A stretch of 64,000 bases of DNA from Clostridia bacterium (GCA_026418695.1 JAOAAU010000007.1:47818-111817), one strand, 5' to 3'; counted from the stretch's first letter, positions 27,217 through 38,804 are shown. Program-made: numbers and translations. Notes: generated by a model not told the origin, from the sequence alone.

Positions 27217-28842
27217 CTACTTCCCCATCTTTTTAAACTCCAGCGGAGTGATCCCAACCGTATTCTTGAATATCGTCGAGAAGTACTGCACATTTTGATA
27301 TCCCAGTTCCTCGCAGATCTCATAGATCTTCTTCGTACTGTTTTTCAAAAGTTCCTTGGCCATTTCCATCTTCACATTCCGTACATACTCTACAAACTGA
27401 ATCCCGGTTTCCTCCTTAAAGATTCGGCTCAAGTACGACGGGTTCAAATTAACGTGTTCCGCAACCTCTCCCAGCGAAATATCCTTATTGCAATGCTTCT
27501 TAATATACTCTACAGCGGAATGAATGACATTGCTGGACCGGGCAGTTTTTTTGTCATTAATGGCAGCACACGCTCTTGCTACAAGATCGCTGTACCATTT
27601 TTCAACTTCCTCCAAGGTTTGTTTCTTGAATAACTCTCCGTACAAGTGTACCGGAGTATCATATAATTGCTCAGGGAGAATATTCATTTCATAAATCGTT
27701 CTCAGCAGAACAGACAGCAGATGGCAGTAAACCTGTTGAATATAATAATAGGGAATGCTTTTGCACTTGATCAGCTGCGAAATCTTACTGTCAATCAGCT
27801 TCAGTACTTCCTCCGCTTTTCCTGTCGACAGCACGTTCTGGACGTTGGTCAGGATCTCGCTTAAGTCAATAAACAAGTGGGCATGCTTCATCTCTTTCAT
27901 TTCTAAATGATCAATGTACAAAACGGCATTATTTCCGTAAACAAGCCTGTAATTTAGAGCCTTAACCGCTTCCTGATAGGAAAGGGAGGCATCCTTCAAC
28001 GAAGGGTAAATCCTCCCCACTCCGGCACTTACAGATATCATTGTATCACGCCGCATGGTATTTTTAATTGTTTCTGCCGTGAGTGTGATGTCCTTGATGG
28101 TAGCTGCACGGTCAGAAGAGGCATTAAAGATTGTCACGACTTCGCTGTTATAGCTTTGAAAGATGGTTCTTTTATAACAAGTTGGCAGCAGCTCCTTGAT
28201 CATCTCAGCAATCCGAAGGTGGAGGATCTGGGTGCTCTTTTCAAAGAATTCTTCCGAAGTTTCTTCCAGATTGTCTATTGTACATACAAAAACCCCGGTA
28301 GGACCTTCATCGATGTCAATGCCATATGTTGCAAACTGCTTCTTATAATCACCGCTCAGTCTGGTTTTTCCCATAATCAGACTGTTATGATAATGCTCTC
28401 TCAATATGGGCAAATTACTGTTATACAGCTCTTCCAGCCTGCTTTTATTCTCCTTTTCCAGTCTTTCCTGAAGGATTTTATCCCTTGCTTTCAAGACCTC
28501 CTCAATGACTTTCTGCTTTTTAAGAGGCTTGGTGATATAGGATAGAACCCCCAGTGAAATCGCTTCTTGGGCAAAGTCAAACTGTTCATAAGCACTGATC
28601 AGAATCATCTGGACTTCAGGACGCAGTTTCTTGACTTCTCTCAAGAGCTCAAGACCATTAAGACCAGGCATTTTTATATCGGTGATCACGATATCCGCAC
28701 AAAGGTTCCGTACCATCTCCAAGGCCTCAATCCCGTTGTGCGCAGCGCCCACTACTTCGATCTCAAAGCTTTTCCAGTCAATGCTTTCCTTCAATCCGTC
28801 CAATATGATCTGTTCGTCATCCGCAATAATCATTCTCAACAT
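27217..28842 (-). CDS. Response regulator with AraC-type HTH (YesN-like)
   Basis: MLRMIIADDEQIILDGLKESIDWKSFEIEVVGAAHNGIEAL receiver; C-terminal YLSRIFKEETGIQFVEYVRNVKMEMAKELL...YFSTIFKNTVGITPLEFKK. Confidence 0.94.
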   Translation of the reverse strand: MLRMIIADDEQIILDGLKESIDWKSFEIEVVGAAHNGIEALEMVRNLCADIVITDIKMPGLNGLELLREVKKLRPEVQMILISAYEQFDFAQEAISLGVLSYITKPLKKQKVIEEVLKARDKILQERLEKENKSRLEELYNSNLPILREHYHNSLIMGKTRLSGDYKKQFATYGIDIDEGPTGVFVCTIDNLEETSEEFFEKSTQILHLRIAEMIKELLPTCYKRTIFQSYNSEVVTIFNASSDRAATIKDITLTAETIKNTMRRDTMISVSAGVGRIYPSLKDASLSYQEAVKALNYRLVYGNNAVLYIDHLEMKEMKHAHLFIDLSEILTNVQNVLSTGKAEEVLKLIDSKISQLIKCKSIPYYYIQQVYCHLLSVLLRTIYEMNILPEQLYDTPVHLYGELFKKQTLEEVEKWYSDLVARACAAINDKKTARSSNVIHSAVEYIKKHCNKDISLGEVAEHVNLNPSYLSRIFKEETGIQFVEYVRNVKMEMAKELLKNSTKKIYEICEELGYQNVQYFSTIFKNTVGITPLEFKKMGK

Positions 28843-30659
28843 AAGATTTCCTCCGGCACATTTACAGCATTTGCAGGTATGATAATTGTCACCTTGGTCC
28901 CCGCCCCCTGCGTACTTCTGACAGTGAGGCCATACTCCTCACCGTAATGCAGCTTAATACGCTTATTGATATTTGCCAGAGCGTAATAGTTGTCTGCTTC
29001 CGTTTTTCCACCCTCAAGAAAGTGTGCAATATTTTCAAGAGTATCCGGATTGATTCCAACCCCATTGTCTTCAATGGTGAAAAATACTCTGTCCTCAATC
29101 TTTATCCCTTTCACCTGGATCAGACTTTCCTCCGGCTTTGGCTCAATCCCATGGCAAATAGCGTTTTCCACCAGTGGCTGCAGCATAAAATTGGGGATCA
29201 ACATATCCATGATCTCATCATCAAAGTCAAAAGTACACTCAAAACGATTCCTGAAACGGATTCTTTGGATCTGAACATAGTTTTTCAACTGCTCCATGGT
29301 ATCCGCTACTGTAATAAAATCCTTTCCAGCATTGAGGCTTTTTTTAAAGTAGCCGGACACGGAATCCACAAGAACTTCCAGTTCGCTGTACCGTTCCAGC
29401 TGGATGAGCCAGTTCATGTTATCAAAAATGTTATAAATAAAGTGCGGGTTGATTTTCGACTGCAGGAGCTTTAGTTCCGCATCCTTCTGCAGGAGCTTCT
29501 GTTCGTATAGTTCTCCGAATAGGGTCTTGATTCTGTTCACCATACTGTTGAAGCTGGCGTACATGTATCCGAATTCGTCTTTTTCATTATGCTGGATATT
29601 AATATTAAAATTACCCTTTTCAACTTCCTTCATGGAAAGGATCAGCTTTTTCAATTTTCTGTAGACCTTCTCCGAAAGAAGAATAATCAATATCAGTGCC
29701 GTAATGGTATTCATCAAAAGAAACAGCATCAGGATATAGTCTCTCAGTTCCGACATCTGCTGGGTGGAGGTATTGGCGGGCACCACCGAAACAAACTTCC
29801 ATCCGGAGTATTCAGAGGTCTCATAGACTAAAACATATTCTTCCCCATTGATATTGCAGAGCAATTCACCGCTGTCTTTATTCATCAGCGTCTTGAATCC
29901 TTCAATCTGAGCGACTGAATTCTGGTGCTTCTCTGAGAAAACGCCAATAATCCTGTTGCCTTCACTGTCTAGAATCATGCTGCTGGAATCAGGGTTTCCC
30001 TGAATGATTGTTTTTAACTCGTATTTATCCAGGTTAATGGCTACTACGCCGGCTTTTGATCCCTTGGACAATATGTACAACGGCCGAACCAGCGTAACCT
30101 GCTCATAATTTCGATTGGACATAAAATTTAGTTTTTTTCTGTAATTGTCTGTAAAAGCAAACCTTGCACTGCTCTGCTGGAGTTGAGTGAAGTAATCTCT
30201 GCTGGATTCCTCAAGACTTGAGAACATGCCGTAATCAGAGGTAATTAGTTTACCCTCTTTTTTGATAAACAGGTCGATGGAGGCAACTCTGCTTACGGTA
30301 TTGGTAACAATCCCCTGCAAGGCCTCTACAATCTCCTTGTTCATGGTATAATACTCCGGATTCTCCTCCAGTTCGGAGTCAAGGCGTCTTTGAATCAGTG
30401 AATTATTCTGGGCTACATCAGCCGTATATTCCATGCTTTCGAGAATCATGTCCACATATTCACGGGTTTTTATGACACTGCTTTTGCTTTCCTTGATTAC
30501 AATCTGACGGATGTTGGAAGAATATAACCTGTAAAAGACCGAATTGAAGATAAAAAACACGATTACAACGATGATAAAGAAGTAAGCGATAATCTTCTTT
30601 TTGGTTGCAAATATCTTATAATCATTTTTACCTTGTTTGTTTTTTACGCGGTTGAGCAT
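28836..30659 (-). CDS. YesM-type sensor histidine kinase (Cache, HAMP, His_kinase, HATPase)
   Basis: LLQSKINPHFIYNIFDNMNWL and ENAICHGIEPKPEESLIQV; TM segments flanking a sensor region. Confidence 0.93.
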   Translation of the reverse strand: MLNRVKNKQGKNDYKIFATKKKIIAYFFIIVVIVFFIFNSVFYRLYSSNIRQIVIKESKSSVIKTREYVDMILESMEYTADVAQNNSLIQRRLDSELEENPEYYTMNKEIVEALQGIVTNTVSRVASIDLFIKKEGKLITSDYGMFSSLEESSRDYFTQLQQSSARFAFTDNYRKKLNFMSNRNYEQVTLVRPLYILSKGSKAGVVAINLDKYELKTIIQGNPDSSSMILDSEGNRIIGVFSEKHQNSVAQIEGFKTLMNKDSGELLCNINGEEYVLVYETSEYSGWKFVSVVPANTSTQQMSELRDYILMLFLLMNTITALILIILLSEKVYRKLKKLILSMKEVEKGNFNINIQHNEKDEFGYMYASFNSMVNRIKTLFGELYEQKLLQKDAELKLLQSKINPHFIYNIFDNMNWLIQLERYSELEVLVDSVSGYFKKSLNAGKDFITVADTMEQLKNYVQIQRIRFRNRFECTFDFDDEIMDMLIPNFMLQPLVENAICHGIEPKPEESLIQVKGIKIEDRVFFTIEDNGVGINPDTLENIAHFLEGGKTEADNYYALANINKRIKLHYGEEYGLTVRSTQGAGTKVTIIIPANAVNVPEEILC

Positions 30660-30841
30660 TATTAACCTCCTGAGTGGAGCTGAGAAAACAGATTGATTTT
30701 ATTTCACCCTGAACTGAAATATTGAAATGCATTTGGCTGTTTTTTACTACACTTTAATCATACAATAAATCATCGGACATGGCAAAGGTGTTTTATGAAA
30801 GCAGTTGGCTGATAAAGCAAAGGGAAAAGCCCTAAAATAAA

Positions 30842-30875
30842 TTACAGGATAGGGGAACTTCCCCCTACCCTGTAA
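30842..30875 (-). terminator. Terminator-like hairpin downstream of solute-binding protein gene
   Basis: TTACAGGATAGGGG...CCCCTACCCTGTAA. Confidence 0.6.
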
Positions 30876-30889
30876 TCATGAAATATCGC

Positions 30890-32392
30890 TTATTTGTTCA
30901 ACTGGCTGAGCATTTCATCCCCGTTGATGCTCTTCCAGAATGCTTCATATTCAGCATATCCTTTATCAACAGTGATGGAACCCATGATAATCTTGGATGC
31001 AATTTCCTCGATCTTCTTCTTGTATGCCGGCTGATTCTTGTCATACAAGGCAGACTTTCCACCCGGAACAACATACCTTGGACCAAGGTGTTTGTTCACT
31101 TCTTCGTTTACCTTCAGCTGCTGCGGAAGCAATTTTTCTGTAGTTGCATCCCACTTGAAGCCATAATCCTTTACCTTCGGGTAGTAGAGGAAGAATTGGT
31201 TAACATCGCATTTATAACCTGAATTCTTAGCTTTATCAGTAGCTTTTACTACACCATTATCAATTGTATAGTGCTTATCTTTAACACCAAGAATTCTGAG
31301 TTTTACGCCTTCTTCACTGAACACATAATATTTGATTACTTCCAATGCTCTTTCAGCTACTTTGGATTTTGCTGAGATCGCCAGAACGTCATTAATCGCT
31401 TCATTGTGATTTCCGCCCTGACCCTTTGGACCTTTCAATTCATAAATCGGAACAAATTCTGTAGGCGCCTTGATCTTTTCACTTTCTGCAGCAAAATAAA
31501 TGAATCTGTTGAAGTAGTCAATGGTGGATGCTGCTTTACCGGAGTAGAGCATTTCTCTGATCTTTGCATTTTCGTTAGTAAGGAATTCCTTATCCCAGAT
31601 CTTATCTTTATACAGCTTATTGATATAGGTTAACGCTTCCTTCATTTCCGGAGTGTTGAAACCATCATAGAATTTACCGTCTTTGTTCTGGCCGATTCCA
31701 AAGTATGCGCCGAAAGGATTTGTAAAGAAAGGCAAGTTGTCAAGGAATTTAGGGAATGTGAACGGTACGATTCCCTTGTCAGCCATCTTCTTCATTTCAT
31801 TATAGAATTCTTCGGTAGTCGGTGTTTCTGACAGCTTAACACCATACTTATCCATCATATCTTTTCTCAGCCAGAGGTTCTTTGTCATCGGAACATACAT
31901 AGGTACACCATGAACCTTGCCTCCAACTGTTACATATTCCATATACTTTTTATCTATCTGTGAGGTGATATCAGGAGCTTTTTTCAACAAATCATCCAAG
32001 GGCATGGTATATCCTCTGGCTGCATAAACCTGCATGTTGTCCATAGCTTTTCTCACAGCGAAAATGTCAGGAATCTGACCGGAAGAAAGCATAACATTGA
32101 GCTTTTCATTATAGCTGCTCTGTGGGGGTGCAATAACTTCCAGATCCGTATTGGTCTTTTCCTCAATGACCTTTTCCACTTCTGCCATCAGTTCAGGGTC
32201 AACCGCTTCGCCGCCCCAACCATTTTGAGACAAGCAGAAGGACAATTTTACTTTTTCTTTAGGTTTCTCCGCTTCTTTTGACGTTTCCTTTTTCTCAGTG
32301 GTGTCAGCAGATTTGGAACCACATCCAGCAAACATAGTGACTGCTAAAGCAACTGCCAGCAACAGTACTATCAGCTTTCTAGCCTTAAACAT
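30890..32392 (-). CDS. ABC transporter extracellular solute-binding lipoprotein (LplA/YtcQ-like)
   Basis: Lipobox VTMFAGCG; solute-binding family 1 features; upstream permease pair. Confidence 0.92.
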   Translation of the reverse strand: MFKARKLIVLLLAVALAVTMFAGCGSKSADTTEKKETSKEAEKPKEKVKLSFCLSQNGWGGEAVDPELMAEVEKVIEEKTNTDLEVIAPPQSSYNEKLNVMLSSGQIPDIFAVRKAMDNMQVYAARGYTMPLDDLLKKAPDITSQIDKKYMEYVTVGGKVHGVPMYVPMTKNLWLRKDMMDKYGVKLSETPTTEEFYNEMKKMADKGIVPFTFPKFLDNLPFFTNPFGAYFGIGQNKDGKFYDGFNTPEMKEALTYINKLYKDKIWDKEFLTNENAKIREMLYSGKAASTIDYFNRFIYFAAESEKIKAPTEFVPIYELKGPKGQGGNHNEAINDVLAISAKSKVAERALEVIKYYVFSEEGVKLRILGVKDKHYTIDNGVVKATDKAKNSGYKCDVNQFFLYYPKVKDYGFKWDATTEKLLPQQLKVNEEVNKHLGPRYVVPGGKSALYDKNQPAYKKKIEEIASKIIMGSITVDKGYAEYEAFWKSINGDEMLSQLNK

Positions 32393-32466
32393 ATTTCCTA
32401 ACCCCTCTCATTTTTATTATTATAACAAAATGCGCAGTCTTTTTGGCATTTTATCATTCAAATTTA

Positions 32467-33348
32467 TTAGCCCTTTACGGAACCGAGCATAATTCCTGAT
32501 ATGAAATACCGCTGAATAAACGGATAGAGTATCAGAACCGGCAGCATGGTCATGATCATTACTGCCATTTTGAAGTTGTTCAATGCCGAATGGGAAGATA
32601 CCGCCGATTCGGATTGGAAAATCAGTTGTCTCAACAATACCTGCAGCGTGTATTTGCTGCTGTCGTTGATAAACATAACCACCTGAAAGTACGTATTCCA
32701 ATGGTGTACTGCATAGAAAAGAGTTACCGCTGCTATGATAGGAATTGAAACAGGAATGACAATCCTAATCAGCGTTCCCATTTCAGAACATCCATCCAAT
32801 CTGGCCGATTCGATCAGGCTTTCAGGAATGGAAGCAATATAGTTTTTAACCAGAATAAGGTTATACGTCGAAATTGCCGCCGGAATGATCAGGGACAAAT
32901 AACTATCGATCAGGCCCAACTGCCGGACAACAAGATAGAACGGGATGATCCCTGCATCCAAAACCATGGTCGCAACCACGAACCGTACAAAGAAGGTTTT
33001 GCCCAACAAATCCTTTTGGGCCAGTGCATACCCCATGATCAGCGTCATGATCATCGAGACCACGGTCGCACATATCGTTACAAACAAGGAATTATAAAAT
33101 GCAGGCATATAGCCGCTGTTAAAAATCGACAGATAGTTCGCGAACGTGATTGAGGCTGGAATCAATACATACCCTTGTCTTGCTACAATCTCATCCGGAG
33201 ATACAGAAGTCACAATAACCAGGATCAGCGGCACAATCACAGTGAGGCAAACAAGCAGGAGAATGATGCTATTGATCACTATAAATACTTTTCTTCCAAG
33301 ACTTACTTTTAAAAAGCTGCTCTCATAACTTGCCATTGTATTCATCAC
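32467..33348 (-). CDS. Carbohydrate ABC transporter permease (LplC/YtcP-like)
   Basis: Six-TM ORF with EAA-type motif SLIESARLDGCSEMGTLIRIVIPVSIP. Confidence 0.93.
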   Translation of the reverse strand: MMNTMASYESSFLKVSLGRKVFIVINSIILLLVCLTVIVPLILVIVTSVSPDEIVARQGYVLIPASITFANYLSIFNSGYMPAFYNSLFVTICATVVSMIMTLIMGYALAQKDLLGKTFFVRFVVATMVLDAGIIPFYLVVRQLGLIDSYLSLIIPAAISTYNLILVKNYIASIPESLIESARLDGCSEMGTLIRIVIPVSIPIIAAVTLFYAVHHWNTYFQVVMFINDSSKYTLQVLLRQLIFQSESAVSSHSALNNFKMAVMIMTMLPVLILYPFIQRYFISGIMLGSVKG

Positions 33349-33359
33349 CTTCTTCCATA

Positions 33360-34307
33360 TTATAGAATGCTCTCATCCAAGAATTTCTTGCTGGCTTTGT
33401 TGCAACCGATTACCAGGATCGTGCTGATGACCGCTGTGAACAAGCTGATCGCAGTCGCATATCCGATATTTCCATTCAGCAATCCTTCTGTAAAGGAATA
33501 GGTTGTCAATACTTCACTTACACTGTATACAGGAGGTACATACATAACGAGCACCTGTTCAAACACCAGAAGTATTCTTGCGACTGTCAGAAGAAGTACG
33601 GTAGCGATCGTTCCCTTAATCGACGGAAGCGTGACGTACCACAATTTTCCCCAGTACCCTGCTCCATCCACGGTTGCGGCGTCATACAACTGAACATCGA
33701 TGGTGGATATGGTTGCGATATAGATGATGGTCCCATATCCTACATCTCTCCACATGTACGATGCTACCAGAATGCTTCGGAACCATTTTGGATCCACCAT
33801 GAAGTAGATGGATTCTCCCCCTAAGGCCATGATCAATTGGTTAACAAATCCTTCACTGGGTGAAAGCATCATTGAGAAGATGGCACCAATGACAACCCAG
33901 GAGAAAAAGTGGGGAATGTATACAACAAACTGTATCAGCCGCTTCAACCGTACCCGGAAGATTTCGTTCATCAGCAGCGCCAGGATGATTGGAAGCGGAA
34001 AATAAAACACTAGGTTATAAAAACTGATCAATAAGGTATTGCGAAATGCCCCCCAGAATCCGGGAGACGAAAATAATTGCTGAAAGTTTTCAATCCCGAT
34101 AAATGAAATGTCCGCCCTTGTCCCATAATCGGTAAAAGCCGCCAACACCCCCATCATCGGTGCATATTTGAAAATCAGGTACCAGATCAAACCCGGAACC
34201 AATAACAGCAAAACCGCTTTTTGCCGATTGAATTTGCTTCGCAGTTCGCCGGGCTTTTTCACAACCTGCACATTCTGTTCGGATATTTGTGTTACGTTTG
34301 CATTCAT
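33360..34307 (-). CDS. ABC transporter permease (LplB/YteP-like)
   Basis: PGLIWYLIFKYAPMMGVLAAFTDYG, QLYDAATVDGAGYWGKLWYVTLPSIKGTI; RBS AGGAGAG before ATG 34307. Confidence 0.93.
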   Translation of the reverse strand: MNANVTQISEQNVQVVKKPGELRSKFNRQKAVLLLLVPGLIWYLIFKYAPMMGVLAAFTDYGTRADISFIGIENFQQLFSSPGFWGAFRNTLLISFYNLVFYFPLPIILALLMNEIFRVRLKRLIQFVVYIPHFFSWVVIGAIFSMMLSPSEGFVNQLIMALGGESIYFMVDPKWFRSILVASYMWRDVGYGTIIYIATISTIDVQLYDAATVDGAGYWGKLWYVTLPSIKGTIATVLLLTVARILLVFEQVLVMYVPPVYSVSEVLTTYSFTEGLLNGNIGYATAISLFTAVISTILVIGCNKASKKFLDESIL

Positions 34308-34877
34308 GAGGATCTCTCCTAAAAGTATTGGGCCCTTGTAATTTAATGTTACATAATTCAGGATTGGATTACTACATGACACTTTCTACATTTTTTATAG
34401 ATTTTTTACATGGCTTGCTTGGAGTCCTTTTTTAGGAGTATGAATCGCAATAACACTGTTTTTCCAGCTTGAAAAGGCAGATTGATACGCTCGATAAACA
34501 GATAGATGAAATGGTATAAGAAATATTTACGATATCTTTACATTTTCATATAGTTTTTTTACTTTTAGCTGAAGGTGTAGAAGTTATGAATAGCTTTTGG
34601 ACACTTTATAGATTAGCGCGTTTTCTCTAATGTAACACATATTTTTCAATTGTGTCTATGCTGTAGTATCGCAGCCCTGTGCTAAGATTTATTTCTTTCA
34701 ACCTAATACCTTTATTTAATCTTTTGATAAAATAGCAAACAAATTTTTTACTTATTTTTTTACATATTTAAAGGATTTTTTCTTTTTATGTCAAATATTA
34801 CATAATATTACGTAATTTTTCTTCATTTTCTATTTTTCCGTAGCATAACTGAATACAATGTTAAAAAGGAAAGAGGT

Positions 34878-37028
34878 TTGATGAAATTGCTGAAGAATTC
34901 ATTGAAACGAATCAGAAATTTTATAGAAACTGCAAAAAGCTTTAACCCCGCCTTTATTGCCAAGAGTATCCGTGTCAAACTTGTTCTGTGTTTTTTGGTT
35001 CCTGTCCTTTTCATCGTCATTTTAGGGCTGGTATCCTATAATACAGCTGCACAAACTGTCCGGAGCTCTACAACTTCTTCAACACAACAAACGATGAAGA
35101 GTACCAATGAATATATTCAGCTTGTTTTAGGGAGTGTTAAGTCCGCCTCCGACCAAATTTTTTCCAACCAGGATGTCCAGGATTTCTTCTCAAAAAATGA
35201 ATCTGGAGATCTTTCGATTGAGTCCATTGATAAACTTAAGAAGATAGAAGCCTTCATCAATTCGCTTCATTTTTCCAACAACAATCTTAATTCAATCTCC
35301 ATCCTAGGAGTAGAAAACAACATTATAGTCGGCTCTCCCTCTTTTAATAATCTCTTTAAACTTGAACAATTAAAAAACACTGATTATTATAAAAAGCTTG
35401 CTGAATCCGACGGACAGATTGTTTGGTTTGGGAACTTCGAGAAAATTACCTTGTCATCGGGTCTTACTTATGCAAATGAAGGCAGTGTCATCTTATGCTC
35501 CAGGGTTCTTAAAAGTGTCTCAACGGGAGAAGTTATAGGTGTATTGACTGTAGAATTAAAATCTGAAGCAATCACAAATACTTTAAAGGGGATCACACTG
35601 GGCAAGGGAAGCGAAATTCATTTCGTCAGTCCCGATGGTATTGATTTCAGCACCATCGCCACATCTGAAAAAAAGGAAAACAATGCGGATGAAAGATTGA
35701 TCTCCTTCTCAAAGCAGAAATTCTTTGAAGAAATCATTAAAAACCCGCTGGATGCTAATTCACAAGTTGTCAAATATAATGGTAAAAGCAGCCTCATGGT
35801 ATATTCCAAGCTGAAAGCGGCAGGCTTTACCCTTGTCGGTATGATTCCCGAAAGTGAGCTTTTATCCGGTGCGAACAAAATCAAGATAACAACGCTAATT
35901 GTTGTACTTCTCGCTGTCACAGTGGCTGTTGTGATAGGAATATTAGTTGCTAATGGTCTGAGCAGTACCATCAACAAAATTATCACTGTTGCCGGGAAAG
36001 CCGCCACAGGAGACCTGACTGCCAGTACTTCCTCCAACAGAACAGATGAGTTGGGTATCCTTACAAAGAGTATCGACTCAATGATTCAAAATATGCGTCA
36101 GCTGATTGAGCAAACCTCCTCCATTGCAAACGAAGTCGCGAACTCAGCCATCACGGTCTCCACGGATTCACAACATGTTTCGGCAACGTCGCAGGAAGTC
36201 ATCAAATCCATTCAGGAAATAACCGAAGGTGCAAATCTGCAAGCTTCTGAAGCGGAACAGAGTGTCAAAAAGATGAGCGAACTTTCCGCCAAGATCAACC
36301 AATTATCTATCATTACAAATAAAATCGAGGGCCTAACAGAAAGTACAACCAAATCCACGCAACAGGGAGTCTCCTGTATTAAAGAACTCAGCAGCAAAAT
36401 CCAGGATACGACCTCCATCACCAGAGAAATTTTGTATGATATTCAAGCCCAGGGGCAGCATTCCCAATCCATCGGAAAGGTCATCAAAGTCATCACTAAC
36501 ATCGCTGACCAGACCAACCTTCTTGCCTTAAATGCAACCATTGAAGCAGCCAGAGCCGGTGAGATGGGAAAAGGGTTCGCCGTGGTAGCCAACGAGGTAA
36601 GAAAATTAGCTGAGCAATCCATGGACGCTGCAAAAGAAATCGCCAAAATCATTGCAGATGCTCAGGCACAAACAGCCTTAACGGTTCAAAAAGCAGTTTC
36701 TACGGATGAAATTCTAAAATCACAGGGTACGGCTCTTGAAAATGCAATTTCTGCTTTTAAAGTAATTTCTTACTCCATGGATGACCTTGTAAATGAAATG
36801 AAGGCAATCATGACCAGTGTAGATGAGATGGAACACTATAAAGAAGCCACGATGCAATCCATCGAAAATATATCCGCCGTCTCACAACAAACAGCTGCCT
36901 CTGCTGAACAGGTAACTGCCTCTACCCAGGAACAGCACTCCAGCATTGAAGATCTATCCTCCTTTGCTCTCCGGCTTGGTGAAACCTCCCGTCAGCTTCA
37001 GTCAGCAATCAGTAAGTTCAAGATATAA
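34878..37028 (+). CDS. Methyl-accepting chemotaxis protein
   Basis: Two TM, HAMP, hairpin tip [40 protein letters not shown]. Confidence 0.96.
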   Translation: MMKLLKNSLKRIRNFIETAKSFNPAFIAKSIRVKLVLCFLVPVLFIVILGLVSYNTAAQTVRSSTTSSTQQTMKSTNEYIQLVLGSVKSASDQIFSNQDVQDFFSKNESGDLSIESIDKLKKIEAFINSLHFSNNNLNSISILGVENNIIVGSPSFNNLFKLEQLKNTDYYKKLAESDGQIVWFGNFEKITLSSGLTYANEGSVILCSRVLKSVSTGEVIGVLTVELKSEAITNTLKGITLGKGSEIHFVSPDGIDFSTIATSEKKENNADERLISFSKQKFFEEIIKNPLDANSQVVKYNGKSSLMVYSKLKAAGFTLVGMIPESELLSGANKIKITTLIVVLLAVTVAVVIGILVANGLSSTINKIITVAGKAATGDLTASTSSNRTDELGILTKSIDSMIQNMRQLIEQTSSIANEVANSAITVSTDSQHVSATSQEVIKSIQEITEGANLQASEAEQSVKKMSELSAKINQLSIITNKIEGLTESTTKSTQQGVSCIKELSSKIQDTTSITREILYDIQAQGQHSQSIGKVIKVITNIADQTNLLALNATIEAARAGEMGKGFAVVANEVRKLAEQSMDAAKEIAKIIADAQAQTALTVQKAVSTDEILKSQGTALENAISAFKVISYSMDDLVNEMKAIMTSVDEMEHYKEATMQSIENISAVSQQTAASAEQVTASTQEQHSSIEDLSSFALRLGETSRQLQSAISKFKI

Positions 37029-37053
37029 AATCAATGATCACCTGTGAGTATAT

Positions 37054-37087
37054 AAAAGTGCATTCCGAACTCGGAGTGCACTTTTTA
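37054..37087 (+). terminator. Rho-independent terminator of MCP gene
   Basis: AAAAGTGCA..TCCGA-AC-TCGGAGTGCACTTTTT. Confidence 0.75.
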
Positions 37088-37122
37088 TTTGCTTAAGCTC
37101 CCCATCCAAACTTTGCCCAGTT

Positions 37123-38490
37123 TTATACCGCCAGCTGCTTCCACCCTCCATTTTTATACCGATACAGCATTAAAACCGATCGGATGGATTGGTCTATCAA
37201 TGCAGCTGTCCAAGCACCTGCAATCCCTAAGTGGAAATACTTCACCAGAATATACGCAAGTGTCAGCCTGGTAAATATCGTGCCCACCAGGGCATTCACC
37301 AACGGCCATTTTGTATCCCCGGCTCCTCGAAGGCTCCCGGATATGATCATTAAAGAATTTTGGGGCGGGGTGATGAATGCTGCAATCTTAAGCACTAAAG
37401 CCGCCATTGCCAGGACAGACGCATCCGGGGTAAACAACCTTGAAATCTGATAACCAAAAAAGAAGAAGGCGGTTCCAATGGTTATGGATAAAACAAACCC
37501 CATCCTCCTGATTTCATCACAGTATTTCTCAGCCAGATCGGGTCTCTTCGCCCCAAGGCTTCTGCCTGTATAGGAACTGGCAGCTGTAGAGAATCCCATG
37601 ACCGCATTGGAAGCCAATCCGGTGATGCCCAAGCAAACCTGGTGGGCAGCAAAAGCAGTGGTCCCCAGGTCAGCAATCATCTTGGTATATAAAAGAAAAC
37701 CGATCCGCACCGCAAGCTGCTCTCCTGCTGCGGATATACCAATACGCATGATTCTTTTCAGCATCACACCATCGAGCCTGAGTTGATCCTTAAAAGATAT
37801 GGCTACCGGAAGGCCACAAGTAAACAAAGCATAGATGGACATCCCACAAGCAACAAGCTTTGCAAGGGTTGCAGCAATTGCGGCTCCCTCCAACCCCAGC
37901 TCCGGGAAGATCCAAAATCCATAAATCAGCATATAGCCGCCAGCGGCATTCACTATATTTGAAACTACATTGAACTGCATGGGTGCCTTTGATTCACCTG
38001 CTCCTCTGAGAATGGAGGCTACCGCAGTAGGTATCGCCTGAAACAGCATGCCTATGGACATGTAACGCATGTACATGGCAGCAGGTTCAACGGTATCTGC
38101 CTTTGCCCCCATAAGGACAACGATTTCTTTTGAATAAAGGAAACTGATAAAAGCCAGGATGATACCGGACAATACGGCCATCATCATCGTCTGAACAACT
38201 ACTTTTTTAGCATTTTCATTTTCCCTAGCTCCGATAAATCTCGCCACCAGGGCAGTTGCCCCTACATTAAAGGATTGAAACACTGCGACACTGATGAAAA
38301 CCGGTTGGCTTGTCAGGCCTATGGCACTGATGGCATAAGCCCCCAAATGCCCAACCATGGAAAGATTGACGATGGAGATCAGGGACATCAGCATCAACTC
38401 CGCTACAATTGGTCCCGAAAACAGGAGAATGGACTTTCTGAACTCCGATTTATTCATTTCAGCTTCAATATTGTTTATATCCGTCGTCAT
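37123..38490 (-). CDS. MATE family efflux transporter
   Basis: 12-TM ORF; VNLSMVGHLGAYAISAIGLTSQPVFI; SILRGAGESKAPMQFN; SGSLRGAGDTKWPLVNA. Confidence 0.94.
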   Translation of the reverse strand: MTTDINNIEAEMNKSEFRKSILLFSGPIVAELMLMSLISIVNLSMVGHLGAYAISAIGLTSQPVFISVAVFQSFNVGATALVARFIGARENENAKKVVVQTMMMAVLSGIILAFISFLYSKEIVVLMGAKADTVEPAAMYMRYMSIGMLFQAIPTAVASILRGAGESKAPMQFNVVSNIVNAAGGYMLIYGFWIFPELGLEGAAIAATLAKLVACGMSIYALFTCGLPVAISFKDQLRLDGVMLKRIMRIGISAAGEQLAVRIGFLLYTKMIADLGTTAFAAHQVCLGITGLASNAVMGFSTAASSYTGRSLGAKRPDLAEKYCDEIRRMGFVLSITIGTAFFFFGYQISRLFTPDASVLAMAALVLKIAAFITPPQNSLMIISGSLRGAGDTKWPLVNALVGTIFTRLTLAYILVKYFHLGIAGAWTAALIDQSIRSVLMLYRYKNGGWKQLAV

Positions 38491-38715
38491 CTATACCATC
38501 CTGAGCAATGGAGAACTTTATAATAGTAACTTCATCTTGTTTATATTTGAATTATATCGAATGCCTATGTTAAATTCTGCGTATTTTCTACCCTATATGG
38601 AAAATTTCTCTTATATTTTGCTTTATTTTGATCATACTTTTCCTTTATAGTGCCGTATTATAGTTTATAGCAGGCTTTACACGGTACCTTTTTTAAAAAG
38701 CTAAAAAATTATATT

Positions 38716-38751
38716 TAGTACCTTGCATTCTAAGGTAGCTTGTGATATTAT
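38716..38751 (+). promoter_or_regulatory. Promoter with overlapping PadR-type operator
   Basis: -35 TTGCAT (38723-38728), 17-bp spacer, -10 TATTAT (38746-38751); TAGTACCTTGCATTCTAAGGTAGC dyad over the -35. Confidence 0.6.
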
Positions 38752-38804
38752 GATGATGTGAGGAAAATATTTACTCTACAGAACTGCAAGGAAAGGAGAA
38801 AAGT

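Noticed and set aside
34383-34877. AT-rich ORF-free region between ABC permease and MCP genes
   Set aside because: Looks like an ordinary divergent promoter region; no repeat or structure strong enough to report.
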